Of a DNA stretch of 64,000 nt, positions 18,707 through 28,185 are shown piece after piece. The DNA comes from Burkholderia sp. OK233 (lineage in GTDB: Bacteria > Pseudomonadota > Gammaproteobacteria > Burkholderiales > Burkholderiaceae), in the NCBI RefSeq assembly GCF_900230185.1, contig NZ_OCSR01000001.1, forward strand, positions 2,852,001-2,916,000, given 5' to 3'. Position 1 is the first letter of the stretch, and every line of letters begins with the position of its first letter. The position numbers were made by a program, and so were the translations under genes. Under the pieces are notes generated by a model, which saw nothing but the letters and a program-made list of their open reading frames with translations, had not been told where the DNA came from and did no database searches.

Positions 18707-20043
18707 CAGGCCGTTGAAATATCCGTCGTTGATGCGCCCAGATGCATTACGACGGATGCTGGGTTCGCACTTTTGAAACGCGGAACACGTTTGCGGGCAT
18801 TCGACGTTGCTCGCGGGTTCACGATATCGGTGTTACCCATTGCTTCGTGCCCCTCAACCGGCAAGTGTGCGCATACGCGTCAGGTTGTAGCCGACCTGCG
18901 TCAGCACGAAGAGCTGGTCTACGCGTTCAAGTCCTCGGTACATCGCTTGTCGAATCCGTCCGACTGTCTTGCCCCATCCGAACACCTGCTCAATGCGCTT
19001 ACGTTTTTGCTGGCTGACCGCGTAACCCGGCCAGCGCGTAGTTCGCTCGTCAATTGCTGAGCCTCCTGGACGTCCATCGTTTTGCGCCACATGCGGCGTG
19101 ACGCGATTCGCGCGACAACTGGCTACGAAGCCGGCGGTGTCGTAGTTTTTGTCCGCGCCGACCGTGATGCCGAGCGGCGCAACACTCGCGGCATCAGCAA
19201 GCATCAGCTCGGCCGCGTCGCGCTCGGCGGTGCCCGTCGCCAGCGTCACCTGTGCGTTGACCACAAGGCCGTGCCGGTTGTCTGTCAGCACGTGGCCCAT
19301 ATAACAGAGCATCGCTCCGGTTCCCTTGCTCTTGCGAAACAGGCGTGCCTGCTCGTCCGTCGTGGATTGGTGCGTCTCGTTACTGCGTTTCTGTCCGTGC
19401 CAGTTGTCATTCGGCGCTGGCGGTTCGTCAGGAGGCGTGTCGTCTTCGTCTGGACTTGCCTTCGGCACGAAGCTCTTATGCCCGGCCCATGCCTGAATCA
19501 ACGTGCCGTCGACGCTAAAGTGCTCCCCAGAAAGATATCCGCGCTCGCGCGCGGTCTCGACTGTCTCGTTGAACAGCAACACCAGCACATCGTGTTCGAG
19601 CAACCGGTCGCGGTTCTTGCTGAACGTCGAGTGGTCCCACACGGTCCCGTCCATCGGCAGGCCGACGAACCAGCGGAACAGCATGTTGTAGGAAATCTGT
19701 TCCACCAGCATGCGCTCGCTACGAATTGAGTACAGCACCTGCAGCAAAAGAGCTCGCACCAGCTTCTCCGGCGCGATGCTCGGCCGACCTCCTTTCGCGT
19801 CAGCCTCGTACATCCGCGCGAAAACATCGTCCATGCGTTTAAGCGCGTCATTGAGCCAGGTACGAATCGGACGCAACGGATGGTCCTTCGGCACAAAATC
19901 GTCCAGCTTCAACACCGTGAAAATTGATTCGGTAAAACCATCTGGCCCACGCATCCGTTCCATCTCGCTCTCATTGATGACATACGTTCAACGTTTACGC
20001 CTGCGTTCCGGATGACCGCTACATGAGGTATTTCACCGGCCTG
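18707..20043 (-). mobile_element. IS5-family insertion sequence, 1337 bp
   Basis: Terminal inverted repeats CAGGCCGTTGAAATATCC (from 18707) and, read inward from 20043, CAGGCCGGTGAAATACCT match at 15 of 18 positions. It is flanked by TTAG at 18703-18706 and 20044-20047, the 4-bp YTAR-type duplication of IS5-like elements. The left TTAG is also the right target copy of the IS701-type element, so the two elements share one target site. Confidence 0.92.
18854..19963 (-). CDS. IS5-family transposase
   Basis: DDE transposase of 369 residues. The DUF772-like N-terminal domain (about 15-120, with RPSIAPEKLVRALLLQVLYS) precedes the catalytic core: FSVDGTLIQAWAGHKSF (first Asp), ITVGADKNYDTAGFV (second Asp) and KRIEQVFGWGKTVGRIRQ (Glu). 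It is uninterrupted and lies in the orientation opposite to the neighbouring IS701-type transposase. Confidence 0.92.
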   Translation of the reverse strand: MERMRGPDGFTESIFTVLKLDDFVPKDHPLRPIRTWLNDALKRMDDVFARMYEADAKGGRPSIAPEKLVRALLLQVLYSIRSERMLVEQISYNMLFRWFVGLPMDGTVWDHSTFSKNRDRLLEHDVLVLLFNETVETARERGYLSGEHFSVDGTLIQAWAGHKSFVPKASPDEDDTPPDEPPAPNDNWHGQKRSNETHQSTTDEQARLFRKSKGTGAMLCYMGHVLTDNRHGLVVNAQVTLATGTAERDAAELMLADAASVAPLGITVGADKNYDTAGFVASCRANRVTPHVAQNDGRPGGSAIDERTTRWPGYAVSQQKRKRIEQVFGWGKTVGRIRQAMYRGLERVDQLFVLTQVGYNLTRMRTLAG

Positions 20044-20103
20044 TTAGGGAACGGCACGCGTAGTCTCCCAAGCACCGTGCCCCCCGCGGGAACAGCCGGG
20101 TTC

Positions 20104-20148
20104 GGCCAATTTCGGCCACTCGACGCTGCGGCGTAGATCGCTAACAAT
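20104..20148 (+). repeat. Spacer repeat, copy 1
   Basis: A 45-base word that begins GGCCAATTTCGGCCA and ends GCGTAGATCGCTAACAAT. A second copy lies at 20445-20489 on the other side of the DUF6434 gene. Both ends are nearly identical and the middle diverges. Confidence 0.7.
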
Positions 20149-20190
20149 AGCTAGTCTCTTCCACAGCAACTTTTAAGAAGGGGAGCCTCT

Positions 20191-20412
20191 ATGAAATTTG
20201 ACTGGCACCGAGACCCGATTAATCGGGCCACCAAAATTGACGAGACTTACAAGAACACGCAGAACGTTCGTCGATTTCTGACGAGTGAGTGTGGTGAGAC
20301 GTTCAGGTTCGATCGTTCCTTCATGGCCTGGATTAAAAGCGGAGTACCGAGGAACATGGGGGAGGTGGCAGACGAATGGATCAGGTTGCGTAAGGTGGGC
20401 GTCGAAACTTAA
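20191..20412 (+). CDS. DUF6434-type small protein
   Basis: A 73-residue protein with a strong ribosome binding site (GAAGGGGAGCCTCT). The sequence FDWHRDPINRATKIDETYKN, then NTQNVRRFLTSECG and FRFDRSFMAWIK, followed by a VADEW helix, fits the DUF6434 family as I recall it; the function is unknown. It stands alone between two copies of a 45-base repeat (20104 and 20445). Confidence 0.6.
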   Translation: MKFDWHRDPINRATKIDETYKNTQNVRRFLTSECGETFRFDRSFMAWIKSGVPRNMGEVADEWIRLRKVGVET

Positions 20413-20444
20413 CTGCCCTATGCTGAACGCATCAGGCAGCGCGC

Positions 20445-20489
20445 GGCCAATTTCGGCCAGTCGTCACGGTCGCGTAGATCGTCAACAAT
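20445..20489 (+). repeat. Spacer repeat, copy 2
   Basis: Second copy of the 45-base word: GGCCAATTTCGGCCA at its start and GCGTAGATCGTCAACAAT at its end. It follows the DUF6434 gene by 32 bases and is in the same orientation as copy 1. Confidence 0.7.
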
Positions 20490-20543
20490 CCGTCCGATTG
20501 GGACAGCTGTGGGGAGACAATTTCTGCGTCCTGAAAGAGGCCG

Positions 20544-21149
20544 TCACGAAAGTGATCTATCGCTTCCTTCCGATGCTTCGATCGCTTTGCCCAGCTTGAC
20601 CAGATACCGCTTCGAAGCGGCGTAATCTCCGCGCCACAGCCACTTCAAGCAATTAAAAAGCTCCCATGCCAAGAATCGATCACCGTAGCGAAAGACAGTC
20701 ATGTCTCGTTTCGTTGCAGCAAGGCGCGGTGACGTTCTGGACTCAAGGTACGAATCTCGATTCACAATCTCGACGAACGGCTGCTCCACGGTAAGTTCCG
20801 TCCTAGAGGATACGACATGAAACTCGACAGAAGACATATCCTCGAAGATGAGCTTTTGGAACGGGCTGTCCGCATCGTGCATGCCGTCGAACGTGAAGAG
20901 AACTTTCGACGGCGCGATCTGCTGCTGTATCGTTTGGAACAGTGAATGCCCGGCTCCTTTCGAGCAAAAGGCAACGAGGTCGATGTCAGAGAGGCGGTCT
21001 GCGCTCTCTTTCGCAAAGGACCCGACGACCACCGCACCGGTGCAATCAGGCGATTCTCGAAGGGCATCCGCGATCCGCAAAAGAAGTGCGACCTGTAGTG
21101 TCGTGGAAGGATTGTTTTGCCACCTTTCAAGAAACTCTTGAAAGCGCAT
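20544..21149 (-). CDS. Nucleotidyltransferase-domain protein
   Basis: The core motif VVGSFAKESADRLSDIDLVA is the GSxxxxxxxxDxD signature of the Pol-beta-like nucleotidyltransferase fold; the metal-binding aspartates are in SDIDL. The remainder (about 110 residues, with DRFLAWELFNCLKWLWRG) resembles the helical C-terminal part of aminoglycoside-type and MNT-type transferases. The frame also opens at 21194; the ATG at 21149 (MRFQEFLERW) starts the conserved part. No HEPN or antitoxin partner lies next to it, so a toxin-antitoxin role is not supported. Substrate unknown. Confidence 0.7.
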   Translation of the reverse strand: MRFQEFLERWQNNPSTTLQVALLLRIADALRESPDCTGAVVVGSFAKESADRLSDIDLVAFCSKGAGHSLFQTIQQQIAPSKVLFTFDGMHDADSPFQKLIFEDMSSVEFHVVSSRTELTVEQPFVEIVNRDSYLESRTSPRLAATKRDMTVFRYGDRFLAWELFNCLKWLWRGDYAASKRYLVKLGKAIEASEGSDRSLS

Positions 21150-21194
21150 GAGAGACTCCGCATGATTGCAATCTTGAACACCATACTTAATCAA

Positions 21195-21378
21195 TGATAC
21201 GTTCGATTGCCTGCATCTGCTATCTAACCGCGTCAGCGTCAGTTATGCGGGGCATGCACGGCGGCCCGTAACATCAGGCTGGGTTCGGCCAACGGTGGTC
21301 AATCCCGAATTGCTTCAGAACACCGACTGTTGAAGCGGCTTCCTAGCTCTGTATAACCACACTCCACTGAGGGAACAA
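21195..21378. other. Spacer between nucleotidyltransferase and LysE genes
   Basis: No gene seen. It contains another GGTTCGGCCAACGGTGG word (near 21282), related to the spacers at 16600 and 20100. Confidence 0.35.
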
Positions 21379-21996
21379 ATGATCGATTCGTCTGCCGTTG
21401 CGACGGTTTTTTCTGTCTATGCGGCAGGTGTCGTCATACCTGGCCCGAACTTCGTCGCAGTCGTTCACAAGGCAGTTTCCGGCAGACGCTCCGATACGCT
21501 CGCGCTTGTCGCTGGAATCGTGACAATCAATCTGTTCTGGGCGACTTGCGCCATCTTCGGTATCGGAATGGTGTTCGCCATTTTCCCGTGGCTCGCTGTG
21601 GGCGTTAGGCTTGCTGGCACTGCGTATCTGATCTGGTTTGGGCTGCGGCTCGTTGTGTCGGCGCGGGCAAGCGACATAGCAGTACCTCACCCTCCGAAGT
21701 CGCCGCTATTTCGTGCCGCATTCCTGCAAGGCGTCGCGACAAATATTGCGAACCCGAAGTCCATCGCCTTTTATGCGGCCGTGTTTTCCTCAGCAGCACC
21801 CGCCCACGTCTCCACGCCGACCTTCTTCGCCATGCTTGCTACTGTCGGTGCAACTGCGACGTGCTGGTACGGAGCAGTCGCACTTGTTCTATCGCACGCG
21901 GGGATTGCGACGGCGTATCGTCGCGTGAAGGCTTGGATCGACCGTGCATGTGGAGGCCTCATTATCGCGCTGGGTATCCGGCAGGCGTTTCGTTAG
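21379..21996 (+). CDS. LysE/RhtB-family exporter
   Basis: Inner-membrane amino-acid exporter, 205 residues, six predicted spans. The family signature near the N-terminus is VYAAGVVIPGPNFVAVVHKA, and GVATNIANPKSIAFYAAVF matches the conserved fourth segment with its NPK motif. ATG 21379 follows GAGGGAACAA. The gene is alone; no LysR-type regulator lies beside it. Substrate not deducible. Confidence 0.9.
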   Translation: MIDSSAVATVFSVYAAGVVIPGPNFVAVVHKAVSGRRSDTLALVAGIVTINLFWATCAIFGIGMVFAIFPWLAVGVRLAGTAYLIWFGLRLVVSARASDIAVPHPPKSPLFRAAFLQGVATNIANPKSIAFYAAVFSSAAPAHVSTPTFFAMLATVGATATCWYGAVALVLSHAGIATAYRRVKAWIDRACGGLIIALGIRQAFR

Positions 21997-22333
21997 TAAA
22001 ACGCCCGATGGAGCCTATCTGAACGGCCGCTTTGCGCGCGGACGACCGTCCCTTTCGGGTCGCGTGCAGCCGATCGTCGGCTTGCGAATTTCAGCCCGCG
22101 TATGCCGATTACATGAGGTGGCCCCCGGCTAGTAGCAGTCATTCGACATAGGCGGCCACATCGTCGACAATCTAAAAGGCTGGTAGCGGCATATGACGCC
22201 CCGGGCGTGGATCGTTGCGGCGACATCTTCAAACAAATGAACCACGTGCCGACGACCGGGGCAGTTGCTCGTTGAGTTGCAGATGGGCATCTGAATGCCC
22301 ACCCGCCGACTTCACGATCGACCAATCCGGCGA
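21997..22333. other. Spacer between LysE and phosphoesterase genes
   Basis: No gene seen. A perfect hairpin AGCCGA-TCG-TCGGCT lies at 22068-22082, about 75 bases past the LysE stop; without a T-run its role as terminator is uncertain. Confidence 0.4.
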
Positions 22334-25219
22334 TCAGTCATCGTCCCGCATCGCCATCTTCTGCGTGCTACCCTTGATCCGCGGATAAGGCTTGCCCCCC
22401 ATCATGCCCTTCCACAGCACGCGGTTGAACTGATCCGCCGGTACTTCGTCGGCGTCATCGAAATTGAACTTCGCGGTCACCCTGGCCCAGTACGTCGCGT
22501 CATGCTTCGGCGCGACGTCTGCACCGGCCGCAAACTTCGTACCGGCTTCCTCTGTCGTCTGGGCCAGTTGGGTGGTCTTCAGTACCGTCGAAGCGACGGC
22601 CGTGTAGTTCCACGAGGCCGAACCATGCACGTCGAACACGTCGGCCATCGGACGCTGGTAGGCGGTGTTGAGGTTCATGTGCTGCGTGCCGAGCACGTCT
22701 TCGATCGTGCGCAGCGCATTGACCTGGCTGTAACCCGTCCGAATCACCGCGCCCTGCTTCACGTAGGGGCCGACGATATACGCCGGGCCACGGTGCGAGT
22801 CCACATGGTCAGGACCATCCTGGACATCGTCTTCGGTCACGACAATCAGTGTGTCGTTCGCGTACGGGCTCTTTGCGACCGCTTCAACCAGGCGGCCGAC
22901 GGCGAGGTCGTTATCGGCCTGCTGCGTCTCCGGTGTGTTCACGCTCGCGAAGGCGGTGCCGAACGAACCCATGTGGTCATGGGACAGGCGAACCAGTGAC
23001 AGAGTCGGCAGACTGCCGCCCGCGACATACTGGTCGAATTCGCGCTTCCACTCGTTGAAACGCCACTGATCCGGATAGTTCTGGTCGAAGCCGCGGAAGT
23101 AAGCGTCAGTCAACGACGCGAGTTTCGGATCGAGCGGCGCGACCTGGACGACGCCCGCTGCGTGCGGATCCGTCACGGGATTGGCCGCGGTGCCGATGCT
23201 GCCGATATTCTTCACGAGGAAGCCGTAATTGCGGACCGTGCCGCCGGCCGCGAGTACTGCGTCGAAGATGTAGCCCTGCTGGTGGCCGAACGGTGCGTCA
23301 GACGACGCATGGTTGCCCGTGCCCGTCAGCAGGTTGTCCGTGCCGCCCGTGACGCTGGCCGAGTTGTTGCTATAGTTCGCGGTGCCGCTGGGACCGGCGG
23401 CCGCGTCGCGCTGCTGGACCGTCGCCCAGTTGACGGGCACGTTGCGGTTCGAGCCCTCGCTGTCATATGACAGGCCGCGATTGACCGCCGCATAATTCAT
23501 CTGCTGCGTGAGCGTCTCGGTATTGGTGACTCGGCCCTGCAGCGCCCACGACCAGCCGTCCATGCTGCCGTCGCCGGGGTTCATGAAATTGTCGAGCGTC
23601 ACGAACTGGCTCGCCAGACGATGGAAGTTCGGCGTGATGGCCCGGCCAAACTGGCTCAGTCGCGGATCGCCGTTGCCGCCGTTGCCGAGATCGCCGAGGA
23701 TCTGGTCGTACGTGCGGTTTTCCTTGACGATGTAGATCACGTGCTTGATGTGATTGTGCAGGAAGCCCATCACCTCGTTGTCCTGGTCATTGGATTCCGG
23801 GCGATAGAAGTTGTTGCGCGCGACCTGCTGCGTGAGCCGCGGAAGGTCGTTGTCCGTCGGCACTGGTGCACTGACCAGCGATGCGCGCTCGAGCTGGAAC
23901 TGGTATTCGTTCGACGCGCGCGCGGCGGCGGCCTGTGCCGCGGTGCCGCCCGACAGGTGGTCCGGGTTCGGACCGGTCACGCTCTTGCCGTTCACGACAT
24001 ACATCCACGAACCGTCTGCGCTGAACGTCACGTCATGCGGTTCGAACGCGGTTGGGATCAGGCCGGTAACATGAAATGCGCGCGGGCCGCTCAGCGGAAT
24101 CACCGCGATCTCGTTGGCGCCGGCATTCGTCGCGTACAGCGTGCCGCCGTCGCGTGACAGCGTCACCGAGTAGGTGCCTGCGCCGGTATGTTCCTGACGG
24201 TGGTCGAGCACGCCGGCCGGCGCGCGCGCATCGATCTTGGCCACCACGGTATTCGCGTTGGTATTGATCACCGCGACCTGGTCTGCATTGTCCTGCGCGA
24301 CGTACAGCAGCGACTGCGATGCGTCCAGCGTCATGCCGAGCGCGTTGCCGTCGAGCTTGATGCGCTTGACCAGGCGGCCGTGTGACGGCGACGAGATATC
24401 GATTGCGACGATTTCGCGATCGCGGTCCGACGAGATATAGGCCGTGTTGTTGCCCTTCACGACCACTGCGAACGGATAAGTGCCGCCGACACCGCCCGGC
24501 GTGCCCTCGTTGCCCGAGAAGAACGGGCGTAGATCGTGCTCGTAACGCACCGAGTTGGAGGCGGTATCGATCACGCTGATCGAATCGTTGTAGTTATTGA
24601 CCACGACGAGCGTCTTGCCGTCGGCCGAAAGCGCGAGACCGCCCGCGTTCGGCTGCACGCCTATCCCCACGCCCTTGCCATTATGGTCGAGCGCGATCGT
24701 GGCCGACTGCACCCATGCGCCGCCGCGTTGGGTGTAAACCTGAACGACGTCATCATTGCCGCCCGTCGCATATAGCGTGTTGCCGTCGTGCGAGAACACC
24801 AGGCCCACGAACGCATTCGTCTGGTGGATCACCTGCTTGAGCTGCGGCCGGGTCTTGTTCGCGCCCGACACGTCGTACAGGAAGATGTACTGCGTCGAGT
24901 TGGCCGTGTCGACCGAACCGTCCGCGTTGTACAGCGAGTTCTGGCCCGCGGTGATGATCGCGAGCGTCTTGCCGTCCGGGCTCAACTGCGAACGCACGGC
25001 TTCCCCAGCCACGAAATTCGGATGGGCCGGCAGGTCCGGATTCAGATATTGCTGGACCGCGCCGCGCACGACCAGCGGCGTGATCGACTGACCGCTGGGC
25101 ACGCGTGCGGTGTCGACAGCGCTGAGGTTGTCAGCGTGAGACTGCGCTGCGAGCAGCACGGCCGACATGATGACGCCGAGCCGGAGCCCAGTCACGATAT
25201 TGTGGGTTTTCATTTTCAT
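22334..25219 (-). CDS. Secreted beta-propeller/phosphoesterase family protein
   Basis: A 961-residue exported protein. ATG 25219 has AGGA five bases upstream (AGGAATCCT) and begins a signal peptide (KMKTHNIVTGLRLGVIMSAV, cleavage near SHADN). Residues about 60-430 are a YncE-like seven-bladed propeller with repeated DGKTL/DxxSN patterns (ADGKTLVVVNNYNDSISVID). Residues about 500-900 are an AcpA-type phosphoesterase domain: YIVKENRTYDQILGDL, ITPNFHRLASQFVTLDNF, LIVVTEDDVQDGPDHVDSHR and GPAYIVGPYVKQGAV hold the likely metal ligands. It may release phosphate from esters or phospholipids outside the cell. The frame upstream of 25219 is not signal-like. Confidence 0.85.
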   Translation of the reverse strand: MKMKTHNIVTGLRLGVIMSAVLLAAQSHADNLSAVDTARVPSGQSITPLVVRGAVQQYLNPDLPAHPNFVAGEAVRSQLSPDGKTLAIITAGQNSLYNADGSVDTANSTQYIFLYDVSGANKTRPQLKQVIHQTNAFVGLVFSHDGNTLYATGGNDDVVQVYTQRGGAWVQSATIALDHNGKGVGIGVQPNAGGLALSADGKTLVVVNNYNDSISVIDTASNSVRYEHDLRPFFSGNEGTPGGVGGTYPFAVVVKGNNTAYISSDRDREIVAIDISSPSHGRLVKRIKLDGNALGMTLDASQSLLYVAQDNADQVAVINTNANTVVAKIDARAPAGVLDHRQEHTGAGTYSVTLSRDGGTLYATNAGANEIAVIPLSGPRAFHVTGLIPTAFEPHDVTFSADGSWMYVVNGKSVTGPNPDHLSGGTAAQAAAARASNEYQFQLERASLVSAPVPTDNDLPRLTQQVARNNFYRPESNDQDNEVMGFLHNHIKHVIYIVKENRTYDQILGDLGNGGNGDPRLSQFGRAITPNFHRLASQFVTLDNFMNPGDGSMDGWSWALQGRVTNTETLTQQMNYAAVNRGLSYDSEGSNRNVPVNWATVQQRDAAAGPSGTANYSNNSASVTGGTDNLLTGTGNHASSDAPFGHQQGYIFDAVLAAGGTVRNYGFLVKNIGSIGTAANPVTDPHAAGVVQVAPLDPKLASLTDAYFRGFDQNYPDQWRFNEWKREFDQYVAGGSLPTLSLVRLSHDHMGSFGTAFASVNTPETQQADNDLAVGRLVEAVAKSPYANDTLIVVTEDDVQDGPDHVDSHRGPAYIVGPYVKQGAVIRTGYSQVNALRTIEDVLGTQHMNLNTAYQRPMADVFDVHGSASWNYTAVASTVLKTTQLAQTTEEAGTKFAAGADVAPKHDATYWARVTAKFNFDDADEVPADQFNRVLWKGMMGGKPYPRIKGSTQKMAMRDDD

Positions 25220-25669
25220 AGGATTCCTCATTACGCAATGGCCATGCCGGACCGGCGACAGGTCTGGCATGACAGGCATGACCCGGCGCCGCTGCGTCGC
25301 CGTACGCTGCGGAGATGTGCCGGAATGTAATTTCTGGATATGTCGAACAGGACCTGTCGAGCGAACCTCTCATCGGCCAGTGCGGCCAGTGGGGCTTGAC
25401 CAACAAAGCAATATTAAGTCACTGCCGAATGTCAATCGGATGACGTGTTCTAAGCAAGATTCGATGATTACATATTGTTACAACAACAATTGTCATATGA
25501 CACACGGTCGGTCGCTCGCGGTCGTAATGCAACTGGCCGCTCACGGCTACAGAGCCGCCGTACAGCGAGGGCAACCTTGTGAATACTTATAGCGCTTTGC
25601 AAAGATCGAACGGGACATGCCGACACGCCGTACCAGTTCCTGAAGCGTCTAGGGATAAGAGGAGTTTTC
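25220..25669. other. Upstream region of the phosphoesterase gene
   Basis: AT-richer than its surroundings between 25400 and 25500 and without a supportable gene. It should carry the promoter of the minus-strand phosphoesterase gene; a perfect 12-bp palindrome is at 25491-25502. Confidence 0.4.
25491..25502. promoter_or_regulatory. TGTCATATGACA palindrome, possible Pho-box half
   Basis: Perfect palindrome in an AT-rich stretch about 270 bases upstream of the phosphoesterase start. On the minus strand it reads GTGTCATATGACAATTG, where GTGTCAT resembles the first heptamer of a Pho box (CTGTCAT). The second heptamer is poor, so phosphate control is only a suggestion. Confidence 0.25.
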
Positions 25670-26275
25670 ATGCATGCACGCGATCGTCGATCCGATGGCT
25701 TTATCCACACTGTGTTCTACCATGCGATAACGCGCATGCCTTTTGCCAAGCTACTTCACGTGATGTTGGGAGGTGCGCCAAATGGCATGGTGTGCAGGTT
25801 CACTGTAACCTTCATCGGAGGCCGTAGCGCTCTCGCGCTCGCGATTGGCGCGGCGCTGCTCGCGACCCCGTTCTACGGATTTGCGATGAACTATTCCAAA
25901 CGTCATCTCGCGCGCGTGAATCCATTCGTTGTGGCCTGCGGCAGTCAAGTGTCTGCTTCAATCCTGCTGGTCCCGCTCGCGCTGTTCTTCTGGCAGAAGC
26001 ACTCGGTCGCGCCGTCGACCTGGGCGTGCGTCGCAGCGCTGGGCGTCATATGTACAGGCTTTGCGTACGTCTTGTCTTTCAGGCTGATTGAACGTGTCGG
26101 CGCGGCCTACGCTGCGTCTGTCACGTTTACCATCCCTATCTTTGGAATGATCTGGGGCGCTGCTTTCTTAGGGGAGGCGATCACACCGGTGATGATCGCT
26201 GGATGCGCGATCGTCCTCTTCGGAACAGCCTTGGCGAGCGGAAAACTCGGTTGGATGCTGACCCGCAGCGCACGA
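25670..26275 (+). pseudogene. EamA-type transporter, N-terminally truncated
   Basis: From about residue 55 (ALAIGAALLATPFYGFAMNY) the frame encodes the second five-helix EamA repeat of a DMT-family exporter, with TGFAYVLSFRLIERVGAAYA and FTIPIFGMIWGAAFLGEAIT as family hallmarks. The first EamA repeat is missing; the 50 residues before it are not membrane-like. The frame then runs on into group II intron sequence (to 26449), so the present C-terminus is not original either. A two-repeat transporter of about 290 residues was probably the ancestor. Confidence 0.75.
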
Positions 26276-26806
26276 ACGTCCGCTCTGGAGAATTGCGAAG
26301 GACCGGCGTGGGTGTGCGCCGTGAAAAGGTGGCGCTTTCCAGCGGGTGTGAGTCCCGCCCGGCAACTGCTCCAGCCGGAAGCAACCGGAGCAGCTATGGA
26401 GGCAACGAAGTGGCTGAAGCCTTCGGTGATGCGTGTCACAAATTGGTGACAGCGCGAGTGTGCAGGCCGTAACGCGAGTGAACGCCGAGCAAACCTCGAA
26501 AAGGTCGATGCGCAGGCCGACCCGACAACCCTATCGGGGAAGGCTGATACGACTGGGCGAATGAGCAGGCTGGACGCCCAGTCGCTGCGCCGGGGTAGTG
26601 GCGACAGCATGTACACAAGGAAAGCGTACGCAACACGGGAAGTCCCTCGGCGTGGTCAGGGATGACTAACCGGACGCCCGCGAGGGACAGGCCGGGCGCC
26701 TTGGGATGACGGAGAGGCCCGTAGTACTGGTGAAGCCGGGTAATGCCGGTGGAGGGAAGGGGCCTCAGTTCAAGACCAACGCAACACGTAGTGAGGGACC
26801 TGGAGA

Positions 26807-28117
26807 TTGGGCAACCTATCAACTCCGATCAGTGTTCAGAAGCTGCAGACGGCGTTACACGCGAAAGCGAAGGCAGAAGCCAGGTACCGCTTTTACGCTC
26901 TGTACGACAAGATCTACCGTGAGGATGTGCTGGCGCATGCGTACGCCCAGTGTCGCTCGAACAGGGGCGCGCCGGGTGTCGATCGGCAGGACTTCGCGGC
27001 GGTCGAAGCGTACGGGGTGCAGAAGTGGCTCGGCGAACTGGCGCTTGCGCTCAGGCAGGAGAGTTACCGGCCGGACCCTATCAGAAGAGTGTTTATCCCG
27101 AAGGCCAATGGCAAGCTGAGGCCTCTGGGCATCTCGACCTTGCGTGATCGGGTGTGCATGACAGCAGCGATGCTGGTGCTCGAACCGATTTTCGAAGCTG
27201 ACCTTCCACCAGAGCAGTACGCTTATCGCGCGGGGCGAAATGCCCAGCAAGCGGTGATCGAGGTGGAGGAACGGCTGCATCGAGGGCAAACGGACGTTGT
27301 TGATGCTGACCTTGCGGACTACTTCGGAAGTATTCCACACGCTGAACTGATGCTGTCGCTCGCGCGGCGCATCGTTGATCGGCGCGTGCTGCATCTGATC
27401 CGGATGTGGCTGGAATGCCCCGTAGAAGAAACCGATCACCGAGGCCGGAAGAAACGTACGACGGGGGCCAGAGACAGCAGACGTGGCATTCCGCAAGGTT
27501 CACCCATCTCACCACTGCTGGCGAATATTTACATGCGCCGGTTTGTGGTGGCATGGAAGAAGCTCGGACTTCAGCGCAGTCTTGGCAGTCGCATCGTGAC
27601 CTATGCGGACGATCTGGTGATCCTGTGCAAACGGGGTAAGGCTGAGGAAGCTTTATCACGATTGCGCGAGATCATGGGCAAACTGAAGCTGACGGTCAAC
27701 GAGGAGAAGACACGAATCTGCAAGGTGCCAGAAGGCGAATTCGACTTCCTGGGTTACACGTTTGGGCGGCTGTATTCTGCGACGACTGGTCAGGCCCGTA
27801 TGGGCATGCGCCCGTCGAAGAAGGGTATCCGGCGCATGGTCGAAAAGATTCATGCGATGACTGCCCTCAAGACGGTATGGCAAGAGACCACGGAGCTGGT
27901 GGGCAGGTTGAACCGTACGTTACGCGGCTGGGCGAACTACTTCAAGGTAGGCTCGGACAGACGCGCGTATCGCGCGCTCGACAGCTACACCGCTACGCGG
28001 TTGCGTCGGTGGTTACGCAACAAGTACAAGCTTAGGCGTCGCAGGGGCGGGACCTATCCATCCCAGCACCTCTACGGGCACTTCGGTCTCGTTCGCTTAA
28101 CTGGTCCCTGGCTGTAA
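26807..28117 (+). CDS. ltrA: Group II intron reverse transcriptase/maturase 1
   Basis: 436 residues with an RT domain and a maturase (X) domain. RT blocks include [20 protein letters not shown], a [12 protein letters not shown] block (first catalytic Asp), [19 protein letters not shown] and the active-site YADD at 266-269. The thumb/X region ends with [11 protein letters not shown]. No HNH endonuclease follows: the protein ends soon after the X domain. The start is a TTG at 26807; an alternative start is not obvious. It would splice and mobilise intron 1. Confidence 0.88.
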   Translation: MGNLSTPISVQKLQTALHAKAKAEARYRFYALYDKIYREDVLAHAYAQCRSNRGAPGVDRQDFAAVEAYGVQKWLGELALALRQESYRPDPIRRVFIPKANGKLRPLGISTLRDRVCMTAAMLVLEPIFEADLPPEQYAYRAGRNAQQAVIEVEERLHRGQTDVVDADLADYFGSIPHAELMLSLARRIVDRRVLHLIRMWLECPVEETDHRGRKKRTTGARDSRRGIPQGSPISPLLANIYMRRFVVAWKKLGLQRSLGSRIVTYADDLVILCKRGKAEEALSRLREIMGKLKLTVNEEKTRICKVPEGEFDFLGYTFGRLYSATTGQARMGMRPSKKGIRRMVEKIHAMTALKTVWQETTELVGRLNRTLRGWANYFKVGSDRRAYRALDSYTATRLRRWLRNKYKLRRRRGGTYPSQHLYGHFGLVRLTGPWL

Positions 28118-28151
28118 CTTGCCGTGTACGAAGGCGTGATGTCCTGTCCGA

Positions 28152-28185
28152 GAGCCGGATGCGGGAGATCTGCATGTCCGGTTGT
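28152..28185 (+). ncRNA. Domain V of group II intron 1
   Basis: A 34-nt hairpin with GAGCCGG paired to CCGGTT, a two-base bulge in the middle and a GAGA-type loop. It sits 35 bases after the maturase stop, the normal position. Confidence 0.75.

Noticed and set aside
20544..21149. MNT/HEPN toxin-antitoxin pair
   Set aside because: The nucleotidyltransferase has no HEPN-type partner next to it and is larger than typical MNT antitoxins.
16489..21378. Integron attC sites between the single genes
   Set aside because: The shared spacer words do not show the RYYYAAC/GTTRRRY core pair, no integron integrase is nearby, and one of the genes is in the opposite orientation.
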